A stretch of DNA of 64,000 bases from Pedobacter zeaxanthinifaciens (GTDB taxonomy: Bacteria > Bacteroidota > Bacteroidia > Sphingobacteriales > Sphingobacteriaceae). Positions 1 to 7,809 of this stretch are shown one piece after another. The stretch's first letter is position 1, and each line of letters begins with the position of its first letter. The notes beneath the pieces are model-generated. The model ran no database searches. It had not been told where the DNA came from and saw nothing but the letters and a program-made list of their open reading frames with translations. Position numbers and translations under genes: made by a program. The DNA lies in assembly GCF_003313335.1 (NCBI RefSeq), contig NZ_QMHP01000007.1, forward strand, positions 62,001-126,000, in the 5' to 3' direction.

Positions 1-234
1 TTAACGATACTGGTCGCTTTATAATCGGTTTTTTTGGGAAGTTTAGATGTAGCTTGTTGATCTAAATTTAAATAGGTTATTTAGTGGTGCCTGAAGTCCT
101 TTGTGCTTCTGCCACGCAAAAGGCTGGTGAGGAAGCTTGGTTGCCTGTCGGATTGGATTAGAGAAATGTAAGTGGTGGATAATGGGTGCGATTGGGATGG
201 AAAACAAAAACTATCAGCTGGAGTGGACAGTTTG
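1..234. other. Left edge, no gene recognised
   Basis: No open frame here looks like a real gene. All plus-strand frames are broken by stops within short distances. Frame 3 is open from the window edge only to about base 65, too short to call as the end of a gene. The stretch leads into a direct repeat and an attC-like site, so it may be debris from older cassettes or from a disrupted host gene. Confidence 0.4.
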
Positions 235-272
235 GGACAGAATGATTGGCTACTACTGCCAAAATCTACAGC
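235..272. repeat. Direct repeat copy 1 flanking cassettes
   Basis: This ~37 bp stretch recurs at 1701-1738 in the same orientation, with a few substitutions and a 1-base indel near the end. In one frame both copies read NDWLLLPKST, and two of the differences are synonymous, which suggests the repeat was once coding. The two copies bracket the two cassette-like genes. Confidence 0.7.
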
Positions 273-385
273 GCAGGCGGGGTTTTACTGCACTAAAACT
301 TATTAGGTGCACAAAGCTTGAATTTAGCACTTCACTGTCATAGAAGTACGAAACTACCGCTTTTGCAAAACGGCTGTTATAGGGC
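273..385 (-). repeat. attC-like recombination site (degenerate) after cassette 1
   Basis: Read on the minus strand, this follows the stop of the first small gene and begins GCCCTATAAC (376-385), the exact complement of the sequence that starts the same cassette (910-919). That is the rule for integron cassettes. Inside are GCCGTTTTGC near one end and AAAACCCCGCC near the other, a weak imperfect stem, plus short blocks (CTTTGTGC, TTCTAT, AGTGCT) shared with the better site at 910-1046. The distal end is poorly conserved. Confidence 0.5.
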
Positions 386-394
386 GTTTTATTT

Positions 395-895
395 CTATAT
401 GTCAAGAGCAAATCTAACATTTAGATTTTTCGTTAGGATTAATTTTTCAAGAATATCCTTTGATTTTTTAGTGTTTATAGCTACCAATGCATTTACACAT
501 TTCCTTAAAGTAGATTCGTTTTCATCGTCAAACTTTCGATAAATCTTGTCTTCCAATGCTATTTTTAAAAGTGCATCGCAATATCTTTCTTCTTTAAAGT
601 CGCAAACTATTTCAACAATGTCTTCATGTTCTTCGTGCCACGTTTCAAGAATGATTTTATAGAAAATGTCGGAATAGTCCTTGTCCAACACATCTCGAAA
701 TGCCATAGCAATAGAAAACTTTAATTTTTGGATATCCTTGTCGGCAACCGCAGATTCTAAAAATTGAAGATTTTCAGTCTTATAGGTTTTATTACTTGTC
801 CAGAATTTTGTTAACATATCTTGCCTTTCAAACGGATTTTCGTTTGTCTTCAGATATGCTGAATATATGTCTGTCAATTCTTTTCTCTTAAACAC
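395..895 (-). CDS. Cassette gene 1, helical-repeat-like small protein
   Basis: A ~166-residue protein of unknown function. The frame stays open up to a TTG at 1003, but that extension runs through the attC-like site, so I place the start at GTG 895, just inside the cassette (VFKRKELTDIY); an ATG further in is possible. The protein is rich in paired helices with Leu/Ile/Ala spacing and recurring acidic turns, as in HEAT/ARM-like repeats. No catalytic motif is visible. It is AT-rich compared with the element to its right. It shares orientation, cassette packaging and an alpha-helical repeat look with the next gene. The function cannot be inferred; cassette genes are often anti-phage or toxin-related, but nothing here shows that. 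Confidence 0.55.
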   Translation of the reverse strand: MFKRKELTDIYSAYLKTNENPFERQDMLTKFWTSNKTYKTENLQFLESAVADKDIQKLKFSIAMAFRDVLDKDYSDIFYKIILETWHEEHEDIVEIVCDFKEERYCDALLKIALEDKIYRKFDDENESTLRKCVNALVAINTKKSKDILEKLILTKNLNVRFALDI

Positions 896-909
896 GGTCT
901 TTCTTAAAT

Positions 910-1046
910 GCCCTATAACGGTTTCGGGCTTTGCGTTCGGGCGGGCTTCGGAGAACAAAACTGTCGGCCAGCACTGAACTTGAATAGAAGCACAAAGCTC
1001 CAAGTTTGCACGTCATCCCGCCTGACGCAAAACCCGTGTTAGCACC
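910..1046 (-). repeat. attC-like site between the two cassettes
   Basis: A 137 bp site with attC architecture. Its outer ends are GTTAGCACC (1038-1046) and GCCCTATAAC (910-919). The inner arms at 925-945 and 1017-1036 form a long imperfect stem (CGGGCTTTGCG / CGCAAAACCCG), with a central spacer containing CTTTGTGC and AGTGCTGG. It starts 3 bases after the stop of cassette gene 2 on the minus strand. The size is within the known attC range. No integrase gene is seen in the window. Confidence 0.7.
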
Positions 1047-1048
1047 AG

Positions 1049-1597
1049 TTATTTTCCCGTTAACCTGTTCCATATACTTTTTGGTTTAGTCTTGTCACGG
1101 AATTTTTCAACCACTTCGTCTGTCGGTAAGCCAAGATAACGTGTCGCATTATAAGCAACTAAATATTCTTTGTGATTTCTATAATCATTGTGCATTTCTG
1201 TAATTCGCTTATCCTTGAAGTCAGGCAAATAATATAAAACGTCAATGAGTTCATATTGGTTAGTTATTCTCGGCATTGTTTCAAGAACAATTTCAATCAT
1301 TTGTGTGTCTTGACATATTTGAAAAATTGAATGCGCAATAGTCACTTTCATTGAACCTTTGCTTTTGTCTAGCAAGTCATAAAGTTTCGGTAATGCGTCT
1401 TTTGATTTTATGTGTCCAAGTCCAACTATTGGCCAATTGTCTTTTAAGCTTGCTAATTTTATAAGTTCAACTTCTGCAATTTTAAGCTCCTCGTTAGTCA
1501 AGTTGTCAAGCAGGTCGAGAGGAACGCCGTCTTTTCTCTGTGCCCAAGAGTTAGCTTCCAAAAATTCTTTTCTAAATATGCCGAGATTATTTGTCAC
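1049..1597 (-). CDS. Cassette gene 2, HEAT-like small protein
   Basis: A 182-residue protein starting with GTG 1597, 19 bases inside the cassette start (GGTGCTAAC at 1616-1624 on the plus strand). It contains HEAT-like helical repeat units (VGLGHIKSKDALPKLYDLL; a second unit around residues 95-130) and no signal peptide or membrane segment. The cassette start GTTAGCACC is the complement of the GGTGCTAAC that opens its own attC-like site, which ties gene and site together. Such HEAT-like proteins of about 180 residues are common as orphan genes in Bacteroidota; the function is unknown. It may interact with proteins or nucleic acids through the repeat surface, but that is inference. Confidence 0.65.
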   Translation of the reverse strand: MTNNLGIFRKEFLEANSWAQRKDGVPLDLLDNLTNEELKIAEVELIKLASLKDNWPIVGLGHIKSKDALPKLYDLLDKSKGSMKVTIAHSIFQICQDTQMIEIVLETMPRITNQYELIDVLYYLPDFKDKRITEMHNDYRNHKEYLVAYNATRYLGLPTDEVVEKFRDKTKPKSIWNRLTGK

Positions 1598-1700
1598 TGT
1601 CGCCTTGCTATAATTGGTGCTAACTTATAAATTAAGTGTAATAAAACTACATAAAAGTACAAGAACTTGTTGGCTTTATTTAGTAATTATCTATACAATA

Positions 1701-1738
1701 GAACAGAATGATTGGCTACTATTACCGAAATCTACAAG
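1701..1738. repeat. Direct repeat copy 2 flanking cassettes
   Basis: Second copy of the repeat at 235-272, reading NDWLLLPKST in one frame. It lies about 80 bp outside the start of cassette gene 2. Confidence 0.7.
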
Positions 1739-1872
1739 CAATGCAAGTAGCATGATATATAGCCGTACTAGCCTTAGCCTAAACACACAATTATAAAGAA
1801 ATATAACATCTAGATACACCTTACAAGAACGCCTTAACAAATTAAAACTGGTTGCAATTTCGGCTAAAAAGC

Positions 1873-1907
1873 AAAAACCCACTCAGATGATCTCTAAGTG
1901 GGTTTTT
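1873..1907. terminator. Bidirectional terminator displaced from tRNA-Asp
   Basis: Stem AAAAACCCACT / AGTGGGTTTTT with a 13-base loop and T-run. It sits 1-2 bases outside the att duplicate (1909-1924). Before integration it would have followed the tRNA-Asp gene directly, so it is probably that gene's original terminator. Confidence 0.8.
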
Positions 1908-1908
1908 T

Positions 1909-1924
1909 GCGGTCCGGACGGGAC
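1909..1924. repeat. att direct repeat, distal copy
   Basis: Sixteen bases identical to the 3' end of the tRNA-Asp gene; the match stops at base 1925. It marks the junction between element and old chromosome. Confidence 0.92.
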
Positions 1925-1970
1925 ATTGAAAATACCCTTCAGACCTATTTAAACATCGTTTTTCTTGGAA

Positions 1971-1989
1971 TGCTCACCAGATGCTCACC
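1971..1989. promoter_or_regulatory. Integrase arm-type repeats, left end
   Basis: TGCTCACC occurs at 1971-1978 and again at 1982-1989, spaced 11 bp apart, about 50 bp inside the left att site. The same octamer occurs in a pair 12 bp apart inside the right end. Paired repeats near both ends are what arm-binding sites of a heterobivalent tyrosine integrase look like. Confidence 0.7.
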
Positions 1990-2395
1990 CAAAAGCCACA
2001 ACTAATTGACTGTCTATGAATTACATCAAATATACTAAAAAATGCCAAAAGTCAAGGAGAAATTGACATCTTGTATTTGTTCTGAGCAATAAATCAATAT
2101 ATAAATATTTCAGCAAATAAAAAAGAGCTTACACTTCTTGCTAGCCATATCTAGATTTAGAAGATTCTCCTCAAGCTGATCAGCTCTTGAATATTAAAAA
2201 AATATAAGTAACTTGTGATGAAGATTGAGCCTATTTTCTTTTTTTAATTAAGGCTATTAACAGATTAGATTTAACATTGTCGAATAATGTGCGTTCTCAA
2301 CCCTACACATTTCCTTCAGTTGAACCTTCATATTAATAGCATTGCATAAACTTGATGCAATAGTTTTGATCTTGACCAAATACAAAAAGGAATTA
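1990..2395. other. Non-coding left end of the element
   Basis: About 400 AT-rich bases between the arm repeats and the first cargo gene. I see no credible gene. A loose inverted repeat (AAGAGCT around 2131, AGCTCTT around 2184) is the only visible structure. The promoter for the 2396-5508 gene set should lie here, but no clear TAnnTTTG box can be assigned. Confidence 0.4.
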
Positions 2396-2641
2396 ATGAC
2401 AAGCACCAAGAACACCATTAAGCTGCATGAGGCAATCGCTATTATTCTTCTGAACCTCCCAGGAAGACGTGCCTCGTTTGACACGATAGCAACTGAGATC
2501 GAAAAGAGAAACCTTTTCCCCAACAGGGCTGGTAATATCCCGCTTGCCAAACAGATTAAGCTGCGTAGTGCAATCAAGTCGAGCAGATACCTAAACACCT
2601 GGTTTGAGATAGCCTCCAACACGGAAATAAGATTAATTTAA
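2396..2641 (+). CDS. HARE-HTH-like small DNA-binding protein
   Basis: An 81-residue protein. The frame is open from ATG 2342, but ATG 2396 is preferred because AAAAAGGA lies just upstream and the compact domain starts there. It reads as a winged-helix HARE-HTH-type domain: an opening helix (LHEAIAIILL), a Gly-Arg-Arg turn, an 'SFDTIATEIEKRNLF' recognition helix, then a basic segment and an aromatic wing (YLNTWFEI). HARE-HTH domains are known from restriction and chromatin proteins and are thought to sense modified or damaged DNA. It is 9 bp upstream of the next gene and probably co-transcribed with it and the large ATPase. It may be a regulator or a DNA-sensing subunit; that is inference. Confidence 0.6.
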   Translation: MTSTKNTIKLHEAIAIILLNLPGRRASFDTIATEIEKRNLFPNRAGNIPLAKQIKLRSAIKSSRYLNTWFEIASNTEIRLI

Positions 2642-2650
2642 GCACCATTT

Positions 2651-3061
2651 ATGAGTATACCTAAACATTTAAGCCATAAACCAATCATAGGCGTTGACAA
2701 TTACGACAAAATAGACAGCTTCTATGTCGGCAATACAGACGTTGAAGCACTTTCAATAGGCAATGCACAATATGACCATGATGAAATCTCTCTTAAAGTT
2801 TGGAGACGAGTTAGCAACAGGTGGAGCAGACAGAGCGAGGAGCTTCCTATCCATAGGAATCTAGATTTGAACATATTATTTCTTGCCGCACTACTTACTG
2901 ATGTCAAATCCAATTATCCAAAATCTAGCTTGAGAGAAGAAATTGTAAATGAACAAAGGGTAGAAGAAATTAGGGACTATTATGAGAAAAATGAAAATAA
3001 GCTGAGGCCAAGACTTTTGGAACTCAAGAAAATACTCGACCAATTTCTATCATTAACCTAA
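2651..3061 (+). CDS. Small protein of unknown function (DUF6530-like)
   Basis: A 136-residue soluble protein, with no signal peptide or membrane segment. Features include an N-terminal HKPIIGVDNYDK segment, an 'LSIGNAQYD' stretch, 'VWRRVSNRWSRQSEELPIHR', a hydrophobic helix around residues 73-85, and a charged helical C-terminus. The layout recalls a small family I associate with DUF6530, but I am not certain of that. It starts 9 bp after the HTH gene and ends 11 bp before the 811-aa ATPase, so the three genes form one plus-strand operon. Its constant position beside a GHKL ATPase would make it a cofactor or inhibitor candidate. No enzyme motif is visible. Confidence 0.6.
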   Translation: MSIPKHLSHKPIIGVDNYDKIDSFYVGNTDVEALSIGNAQYDHDEISLKVWRRVSNRWSRQSEELPIHRNLDLNILFLAALLTDVKSNYPKSSLREEIVNEQRVEEIRDYYEKNENKLRPRLLELKKILDQFLSLT

Positions 3062-3072
3062 TCTGCTCTAAC

Positions 3073-5508
3073 ATGACTTCTCAAGAACTTTTCTTTTTAT
3101 TATTCAATTGCCATACCGAAGATGAACTAGAAAAAGTCATAAGCTCGAACACAGACCTATTCCAATCTTCCAACTGGCATCCGCTTGGAGGCAATGAAAA
3201 CAACTATGGTGTCATAGAAAACCAGCAGGCTTCTCCCATTGCCGCCCTAATCGAGAAAATTACCAATTCGGTGGACGCCACTTTGATGAAGAAATGTTAT
3301 GAGGCCAGTATTGATCCAGTTTCTGAAGAGGCTCCTAAAACCATGGAACAGGCAAGAACGATATTTTTCCCCAAGTACAGGGATTGGGATTTGACAAGCC
3401 ATAGAAAAGCGCAGGCTAAGGAAATACAGATACTGGCAGATGGACCAAGGGGCAACACATCTCTTACCATCTATGATAATGGGGAAGGGCAGCATCCTGA
3501 AAATTTTGAAACCTCATTCCTATCCCTGCTTCGCGGCAACAAAAATGAAATCCAGTTCGTTCAGGGAAAATATAACATGGGCGGAAGCGGTGCGATTGTT
3601 TTCTGTGGAAAGAAAGGGTATCAACTGATTGCCTCACGAAGATTTGACAAAACCGGAGATTTTGGTTTCACGCTGACTAGACAACATCCACTAACAAAAG
3701 AAGAGCAGGGCAGAAAGAAAAACACTTGGTACGAATTTTTAAAGCTTGAAGGAAAAATCCCCTCTTTTGCCATAGATAAATTAAACCTTGGTCTCCATGA
3801 GACTTGGTTTGAAACGGGCAGTATACTCAAACTATATTCTTACGACCTTCCCTCCGGAAGCCGTTCGGTAATCTCCAGAGACCTCAATCAAAGTATCAAT
3901 GAGTACCTTTTTGAACCCGCACTACCAGTACTCACTGTTGACCGCTTGTATCGCTATCCCGATGACAGGAACTTGGAAAGAGATCTCTTCGGATTGAAGA
4001 GACGCCTCGAAGGTGACGACAACAAATATATCGAAGACTATTTTTCTGAAGATTATCACGAACAGGAGATTGGGAAATTCAAGGTCACCTGTTACGTATT
4101 CAATACCAAAATAGATGATAAAAATGTAAAAGAGACGAAGGAATCTATCCAAAGGGAATTCTTCAAAAACAATATGTCTGTCGTTTTCTCCATGAACGGG
4201 CAAGTACACGGTCATTTCACCTCCGAATTCATTTCAAGATCGTTGAAATTTACACTGTTGAGGCACCATCTTCTTATTCATGTAGACTGTACACACATGG
4301 AATATGATTTTAGAAAAGATCTCTTTATGGCTTCTAGGGATAGGCTGAAAGAAGGCGACCACACCACCAAGCTACGTAAATTCCTTACTTCAAAATTAGG
4401 CGGCACCAAAGGCAGGCTTGCCGAGATAGAAAAACGTAGACGAGATACCATATCCGTCGATTCCAAAAATACCCAGGAGATGCTGAAATCTTTCTCCAAG
4501 AATCTTCCAATGGATAGCAACCTGATGAAGCTGCTCAACCAAGCCTTTAAGCTAGACATCAAAGACGACAAGCCTAAAAAGAAGCCTGATGTACATAAAA
4601 CAAAGAAAATAGAGCAGGAGGCTTTCAGACCACAACGTTTCCCCTCTTTTCTCAAAGTGAAATCACCGTCGGACGGTGGTAGAAAGTGTATCAACCTACC
4701 AAGAGGGCAGGAAAAGACTATCCATTTCAAGACAGACGTAGAAAACCACTATTTTGATCGAGTAGAAGAGCCGGGAGAGTTCACCATTGGGCTGGTAAGT
4801 TATACTGCAAAAGAAAATCAAAATACCGGTGGGGATAAAGCTGGTGTAGAGGAACAGATAGAGGATGTATTTAACATCAATACCTCCAGTCCTCATGATG
4901 GTACCATCCGTCTAAACCTAACCACCAATAATGAAGTGAAGGTTGGTGACGAGATTGAACTGAAAGCCACACTGACTGGCCCTGGAGAAGATTTGGAGGA
5001 ACTATTCTGGGTAAAGATTGTAGACCCAGAAGCCAAGAAAGAGACCACCAAAAAAGAAGAAGAAGCAGAAGAAGACAACATCGGACTTCCCCCATTTGTA
5101 TTAGTTTACAAGGAAAAAAAGGATGATTACTCCACTTGGGATGAAGTAGAAGAAGGTCTGGATGACAAAGTCGACTACGACGTGGTCATGATTCCACAGG
5201 TGAGCGGAGATAATGTGGATAAAATAGTAATTAACATGGACAGCCATGTACTCAAAAACTTTAAATCCAACTGTAAAAGTCAGGATCAGCTGGAAATCGC
5301 AGACAAAAAATACATCTCCTCGGTATACTTCCACACCTTGTTCCTGTATACTATTACCAAGAACAGAAAATATACCATCTACCAGACAAAAGAACACGAA
5401 GAAGAAGTGGATTTGGGAATTTATCTGAAAGACCTATTTTCTAGTTTTTACTCAGAATTTATCCTCAACTTCGGAACTAACGATTTGTTACAAATGGTAG
5501 GTGAATGA
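3073..5508 (+). CDS. GHKL (Hsp90/MutL-type) ATPase, probable defence protein
   Basis: An 811-residue protein with a Bergerat-fold ATPase domain at about residues 40-230. The N box is EKITNSVDA (61-69, with N65 and D68), the G1 box is DNGEG (135-139), and the G2 glycine-rich lid is GKYNMGGSGA (165-174). No histidine-kinase dimerisation/phosphoacceptor helix or receiver domain is present, so it is not a sensor kinase. Residues 230-430 look like a transducer-type second domain. A Lys-rich linker (~510-530) leads to a C-terminal region of unknown fold with a Lys/Glu-rich patch near 655-675. GHKL ATPases of this kind without kinase parts occur in MORC/MutL-like proteins and several anti-phage systems. 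It is the last gene of a three-gene operon that converges on the Ssp-like operon at a shared terminator (5632-5669). Confidence 0.75.
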   Translation: MTSQELFFLLFNCHTEDELEKVISSNTDLFQSSNWHPLGGNENNYGVIENQQASPIAALIEKITNSVDATLMKKCYEASIDPVSEEAPKTMEQARTIFFPKYRDWDLTSHRKAQAKEIQILADGPRGNTSLTIYDNGEGQHPENFETSFLSLLRGNKNEIQFVQGKYNMGGSGAIVFCGKKGYQLIASRRFDKTGDFGFTLTRQHPLTKEEQGRKKNTWYEFLKLEGKIPSFAIDKLNLGLHETWFETGSILKLYSYDLPSGSRSVISRDLNQSINEYLFEPALPVLTVDRLYRYPDDRNLERDLFGLKRRLEGDDNKYIEDYFSEDYHEQEIGKFKVTCYVFNTKIDDKNVKETKESIQREFFKNNMSVVFSMNGQVHGHFTSEFISRSLKFTLLRHHLLIHVDCTHMEYDFRKDLFMASRDRLKEGDHTTKLRKFLTSKLGGTKGRLAEIEKRRRDTISVDSKNTQEMLKSFSKNLPMDSNLMKLLNQAFKLDIKDDKPKKKPDVHKTKKIEQEAFRPQRFPSFLKVKSPSDGGRKCINLPRGQEKTIHFKTDVENHYFDRVEEPGEFTIGLVSYTAKENQNTGGDKAGVEEQIEDVFNINTSSPHDGTIRLNLTTNNEVKVGDEIELKATLTGPGEDLEELFWVKIVDPEAKKETTKKEEEAEEDNIGLPPFVLVYKEKKDDYSTWDEVEEGLDDKVDYDVVMIPQVSGDNVDKIVINMDSHVLKNFKSNCKSQDQLEIADKKYISSVYFHTLFLYTITKNRKYTIYQTKEHEEEVDLGIYLKDLFSSFYSEFILNFGTNDLLQMVGE

Positions 5509-5631
5509 AGAATATGAATTCTACCGCACACATTTGACTAACTTTTAGAAAACAACAATAAAAATTGCTTTTCAGTTGAATTAAAAGCCAGATTTAAGAT
5601 ATAATAAATATTATGTAGGAATATAAGTTTC

Positions 5632-5669
5632 AAACGGCTAAGGTCTTAAAAAAACTCTAGCCGTTTTTT
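5632..5669. terminator. Bidirectional terminator between convergent defence operons
   Basis: Stem AAACGGCTA / TAGCCGTTT with a 17-base loop and a T-run on the plus strand (A-run on the other side). It sits between the stop of the GHKL gene and the stop of the DUF262 gene, so it can end both operons. Confidence 0.8.
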
Positions 5670-5676
5670 GAAATCG

Positions 5677-6699
5677 CTACAATAATAATTTTGCATCTAA
5701 AACTTGTAATCTCCTATCGATATTGGTCTTAATGGCCCCGTCTTTGTTAAAGGCATTTATATACTTATACAGTTCAGGATCAAAACTTCCACCATCTTTA
5801 TCTAATAAAATTTGAGGTTTACTTGTATGATTTTTACGGTCATCTTCAAATTTCTTAAAACTAGCTGAAAGATTTTTAACATTAATCTTCTCTCCCTTTT
5901 CTATTTTTTTAGAAATAAAATTCATTACATCAACAAATGCCCATTTATTCCTAAAGTAGCCAGGTATTTGAGCATTTACCTTGTTTAATATATCTAAGCT
6001 GGCTTTCAATTTAGCGACTAATTCTTTAACTTCATCAACAGCATCTTCCTCACTAAGTTGCACATATAATTCGCTCATAGCTTTTGCTTTCAAGTCCTTA
6101 TTGTTTTGGTAAAAAAATAAAGCAGCCGCGTGATCCAAGTATTCTTGATGCTTAAATCTTTTATCTACAATTTTTGAAGAAGCAAAAAATGGATTTGAAA
6201 GAAGTTTCTTTAATTCAGCACCTAAAATACTAGGGATGGCGTTCCTTAACTCAGCCGGATTTAATATTACACCTTGTTGCAGTCTTGCAAACAATTCATT
6301 TATTTCCGGCTCGGTTGCATCATAAATTTCGGAAAAGGAAAGCTCAAAATTTAAAATGATGTCACGAATTTCTTGTGATAATTCAGAAAATGTCAAACCA
6401 TTTAATTTAACATCACCAATTTTAGTCTCTCCTAGTTTATAAATATTATCGACAAAATCCCAAATAGCACGCATACGTTGCTGCCCATCAGTCACTTCAA
6501 AAATATAACCAGAAGGATGATCTTCAAATCTCCTTAAATAAAATTTAGGAAGATCAAAACCTTTAATAATAGAGTCAACTAGTTTTTGTTTTCTTGACAA
6601 AGTCCAAACTTCAGTCCGTTGGTACTGAGGCTTAGGATTTATTGATTTTCTTTCATCAACTAAATCTTGGATTCGCCAAGTTAAATTTTGTTTTTTCAT
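5677..6699 (-). CDS. DUF262-only protein, putative SspE-like sensor/effector
   Basis: A 340-residue protein with a ParB/sulfiredoxin-like DUF262 domain: 'YQRTEVWTLSRKQKLVDSII' near residues 26-45, the nucleotide-binding DGQQR motif near residue 72, and 'FARLQQGVILNPAELRNA' in the middle. SspE of Ssp systems and GmrSD enzymes pair DUF262 with a DUF1524 HNH nuclease; here the C-terminal ~160 residues show no His-Asn-His signature, so the nuclease half seems absent. DndB, the dnd regulator, carries a related DGQHR motif, so a regulatory role is an alternative. It begins 3 bp after the PAPS-reductase gene stop and is the last gene of that operon. It is clearly more AT-rich than the three genes before it, which suggests it was acquired separately or swapped in. 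Confidence 0.8.
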   Translation of the reverse strand: MKKQNLTWRIQDLVDERKSINPKPQYQRTEVWTLSRKQKLVDSIIKGFDLPKFYLRRFEDHPSGYIFEVTDGQQRMRAIWDFVDNIYKLGETKIGDVKLNGLTFSELSQEIRDIILNFELSFSEIYDATEPEINELFARLQQGVILNPAELRNAIPSILGAELKKLLSNPFFASSKIVDKRFKHQEYLDHAAALFFYQNNKDLKAKAMSELYVQLSEEDAVDEVKELVAKLKASLDILNKVNAQIPGYFRNKWAFVDVMNFISKKIEKGEKINVKNLSASFKKFEDDRKNHTSKPQILLDKDGGSFDPELYKYINAFNKDGAIKTNIDRRLQVLDAKLLL

Positions 6700-6702
6700 A
6701 TT

Positions 6703-7809
6703 CTATACAAAGCAAGCTAAACAACCGTCTTCCTCTGCGTCTAAAATATCAATCAATTTGTTAGAGCGATAGTTTCGAGCAGCGTTTTGTTGTTTGGTTA
6801 AAAATTCTTTTTTTATTTGTTTAATACGTTCTGGGTTAATCAATTCTTCCAATCGTTCATCCTGCATCCAAGTATAACCATCCTTTTCATATTCCATTGC
6901 CAAAAAGAACTTAGCGGGGTTCTGTTCATAGAGCCATACCCATTCAATTTTTCGTTGAAAAAAGCAGAAAAAGCATCCCGAGCGGCTACGGTTATATTTT
7001 CCCTGTTTGCCGTTGACCTCATAGGGAATTTCTTCGTAATAAGCAGGAACCCCAACTCCGCTTTCACGCAATATCCTAAAAATATCATCACGGACCAATA
7101 TAGACTCATTATCCAATAATGGAAAATTGTCCACCAAAGCAATAGGCAACTGACTATTCTTTAAACTTTGGAATGTAGCATGGTTAAATTCCTTGATGCC
7201 CAGCCCCAGTAGCGCTTTTAGCTTTTGATTCTGGGTATAGCCCATACGCAGAGGAGTTTTGATAATATCTACCGCTCTTTGGTAAAGGTTTTTGGTCAAA
7301 AGCCCCTTGTATAAATCCAATAGCTGTTTTTGGTTATCAGCAGCCAATACCTTACCTACGACCTCTTCGCTCCAAATATTTTCCCTGAAAGGGAAAATCG
7401 ATTGCACATGGGGCTTGGTAGAAATATAGCCTTCCCGATCCTCATCACCACGGATTCCGACATAGGAAATCACCGGGGTATCACCTATATAATTCTCGAA
7501 AGGTTCAATCTTAAGCTTTTGTGTACACCAGCGGGCATTGGACGAAGGCAGATAGCCGCCAAATAACTGATGATAAAAATCAAATGGGTTATCTTGGTCG
7601 GCCTTCTTAGCATCGAGCTTCTTGATAGTCACCCCAAGTTTTGACTCCAAATTATCGATCAATTGGTAGGTTTCATCCAATTCCTTGCCTGTATCGCACG
7701 TATAGAACTCTATATCCATTTGAGGATATAGCTCCTTCATGTAAATGGCCAGTGCAGCACTGTCCTTACCTCCAGAAATACCTAACACATGTCTGACACT
7801 ATTCTTCAT
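6703..7809 (-). CDS. sspD: PAPS-reductase/ATP-pyrophosphatase family, SspD/DndC-like
   Basis: A 368-residue member of the PAPS reductase family. The PP-loop SGGKDS is at residues 12-17. Cysteines at C38, C95 (RWCTQK), C279/C282 (SGCFFC) and C363/C366 (GCLAC, at the extreme C-terminus) could hold an iron-sulfur cluster, as in DndC. In Dnd and Ssp systems this enzyme activates the DNA backbone phosphate with ATP so that sulfur can be inserted, making phosphorothioate DNA. Its start overlaps the upstream ATPase gene by 11 bp and its stop is 3 bp before the DUF262 gene, so the operon is tightly coupled. A plain assimilatory sulfate reductase is unlikely: no sulfate-assimilation genes are nearby and the partners fit DNA modification. 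Confidence 0.85.
   Translation of the reverse strand: MKNSVRHVLGISGGKDSAALAIYMKELYPQMDIEFYTCDTGKELDETYQLIDNLESKLGVTIKKLDAKKADQDNPFDFYHQLFGGYLPSSNARWCTQKLKIEPFENYIGDTPVISYVGIRGDEDREGYISTKPHVQSIFPFRENIWSEEVVGKVLAADNQKQLLDLYKGLLTKNLYQRAVDIIKTPLRMGYTQNQKLKALLGLGIKEFNHATFQSLKNSQLPIALVDNFPLLDNESILVRDDIFRILRESGVGVPAYYEEIPYEVNGKQGKYNRSRSGCFFCFFQRKIEWVWLYEQNPAKFFLAMEYEKDGYTWMQDERLEELINPERIKQIKKEFLTKQQNAARNYRSNKLIDILDAEEDGCLACFV

Noticed and set aside
888-1073. 61-aa frame on the minus strand across the attC-like site
   Set aside because: It runs through the recombination site and overlaps both cassette genes; no family and composition follows the attC palindrome.
2257-2622. 121-aa minus frame opposite the HARE-HTH-like gene
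   Set aside because: Shadow of the 2396-2641 gene; the opposite strand is better supported by spacing with the following genes.
3922-4730. Long minus-strand frames opposite the GHKL ATPase
   Set aside because: Antisense shadows; the plus-strand protein has complete ATPase motifs.
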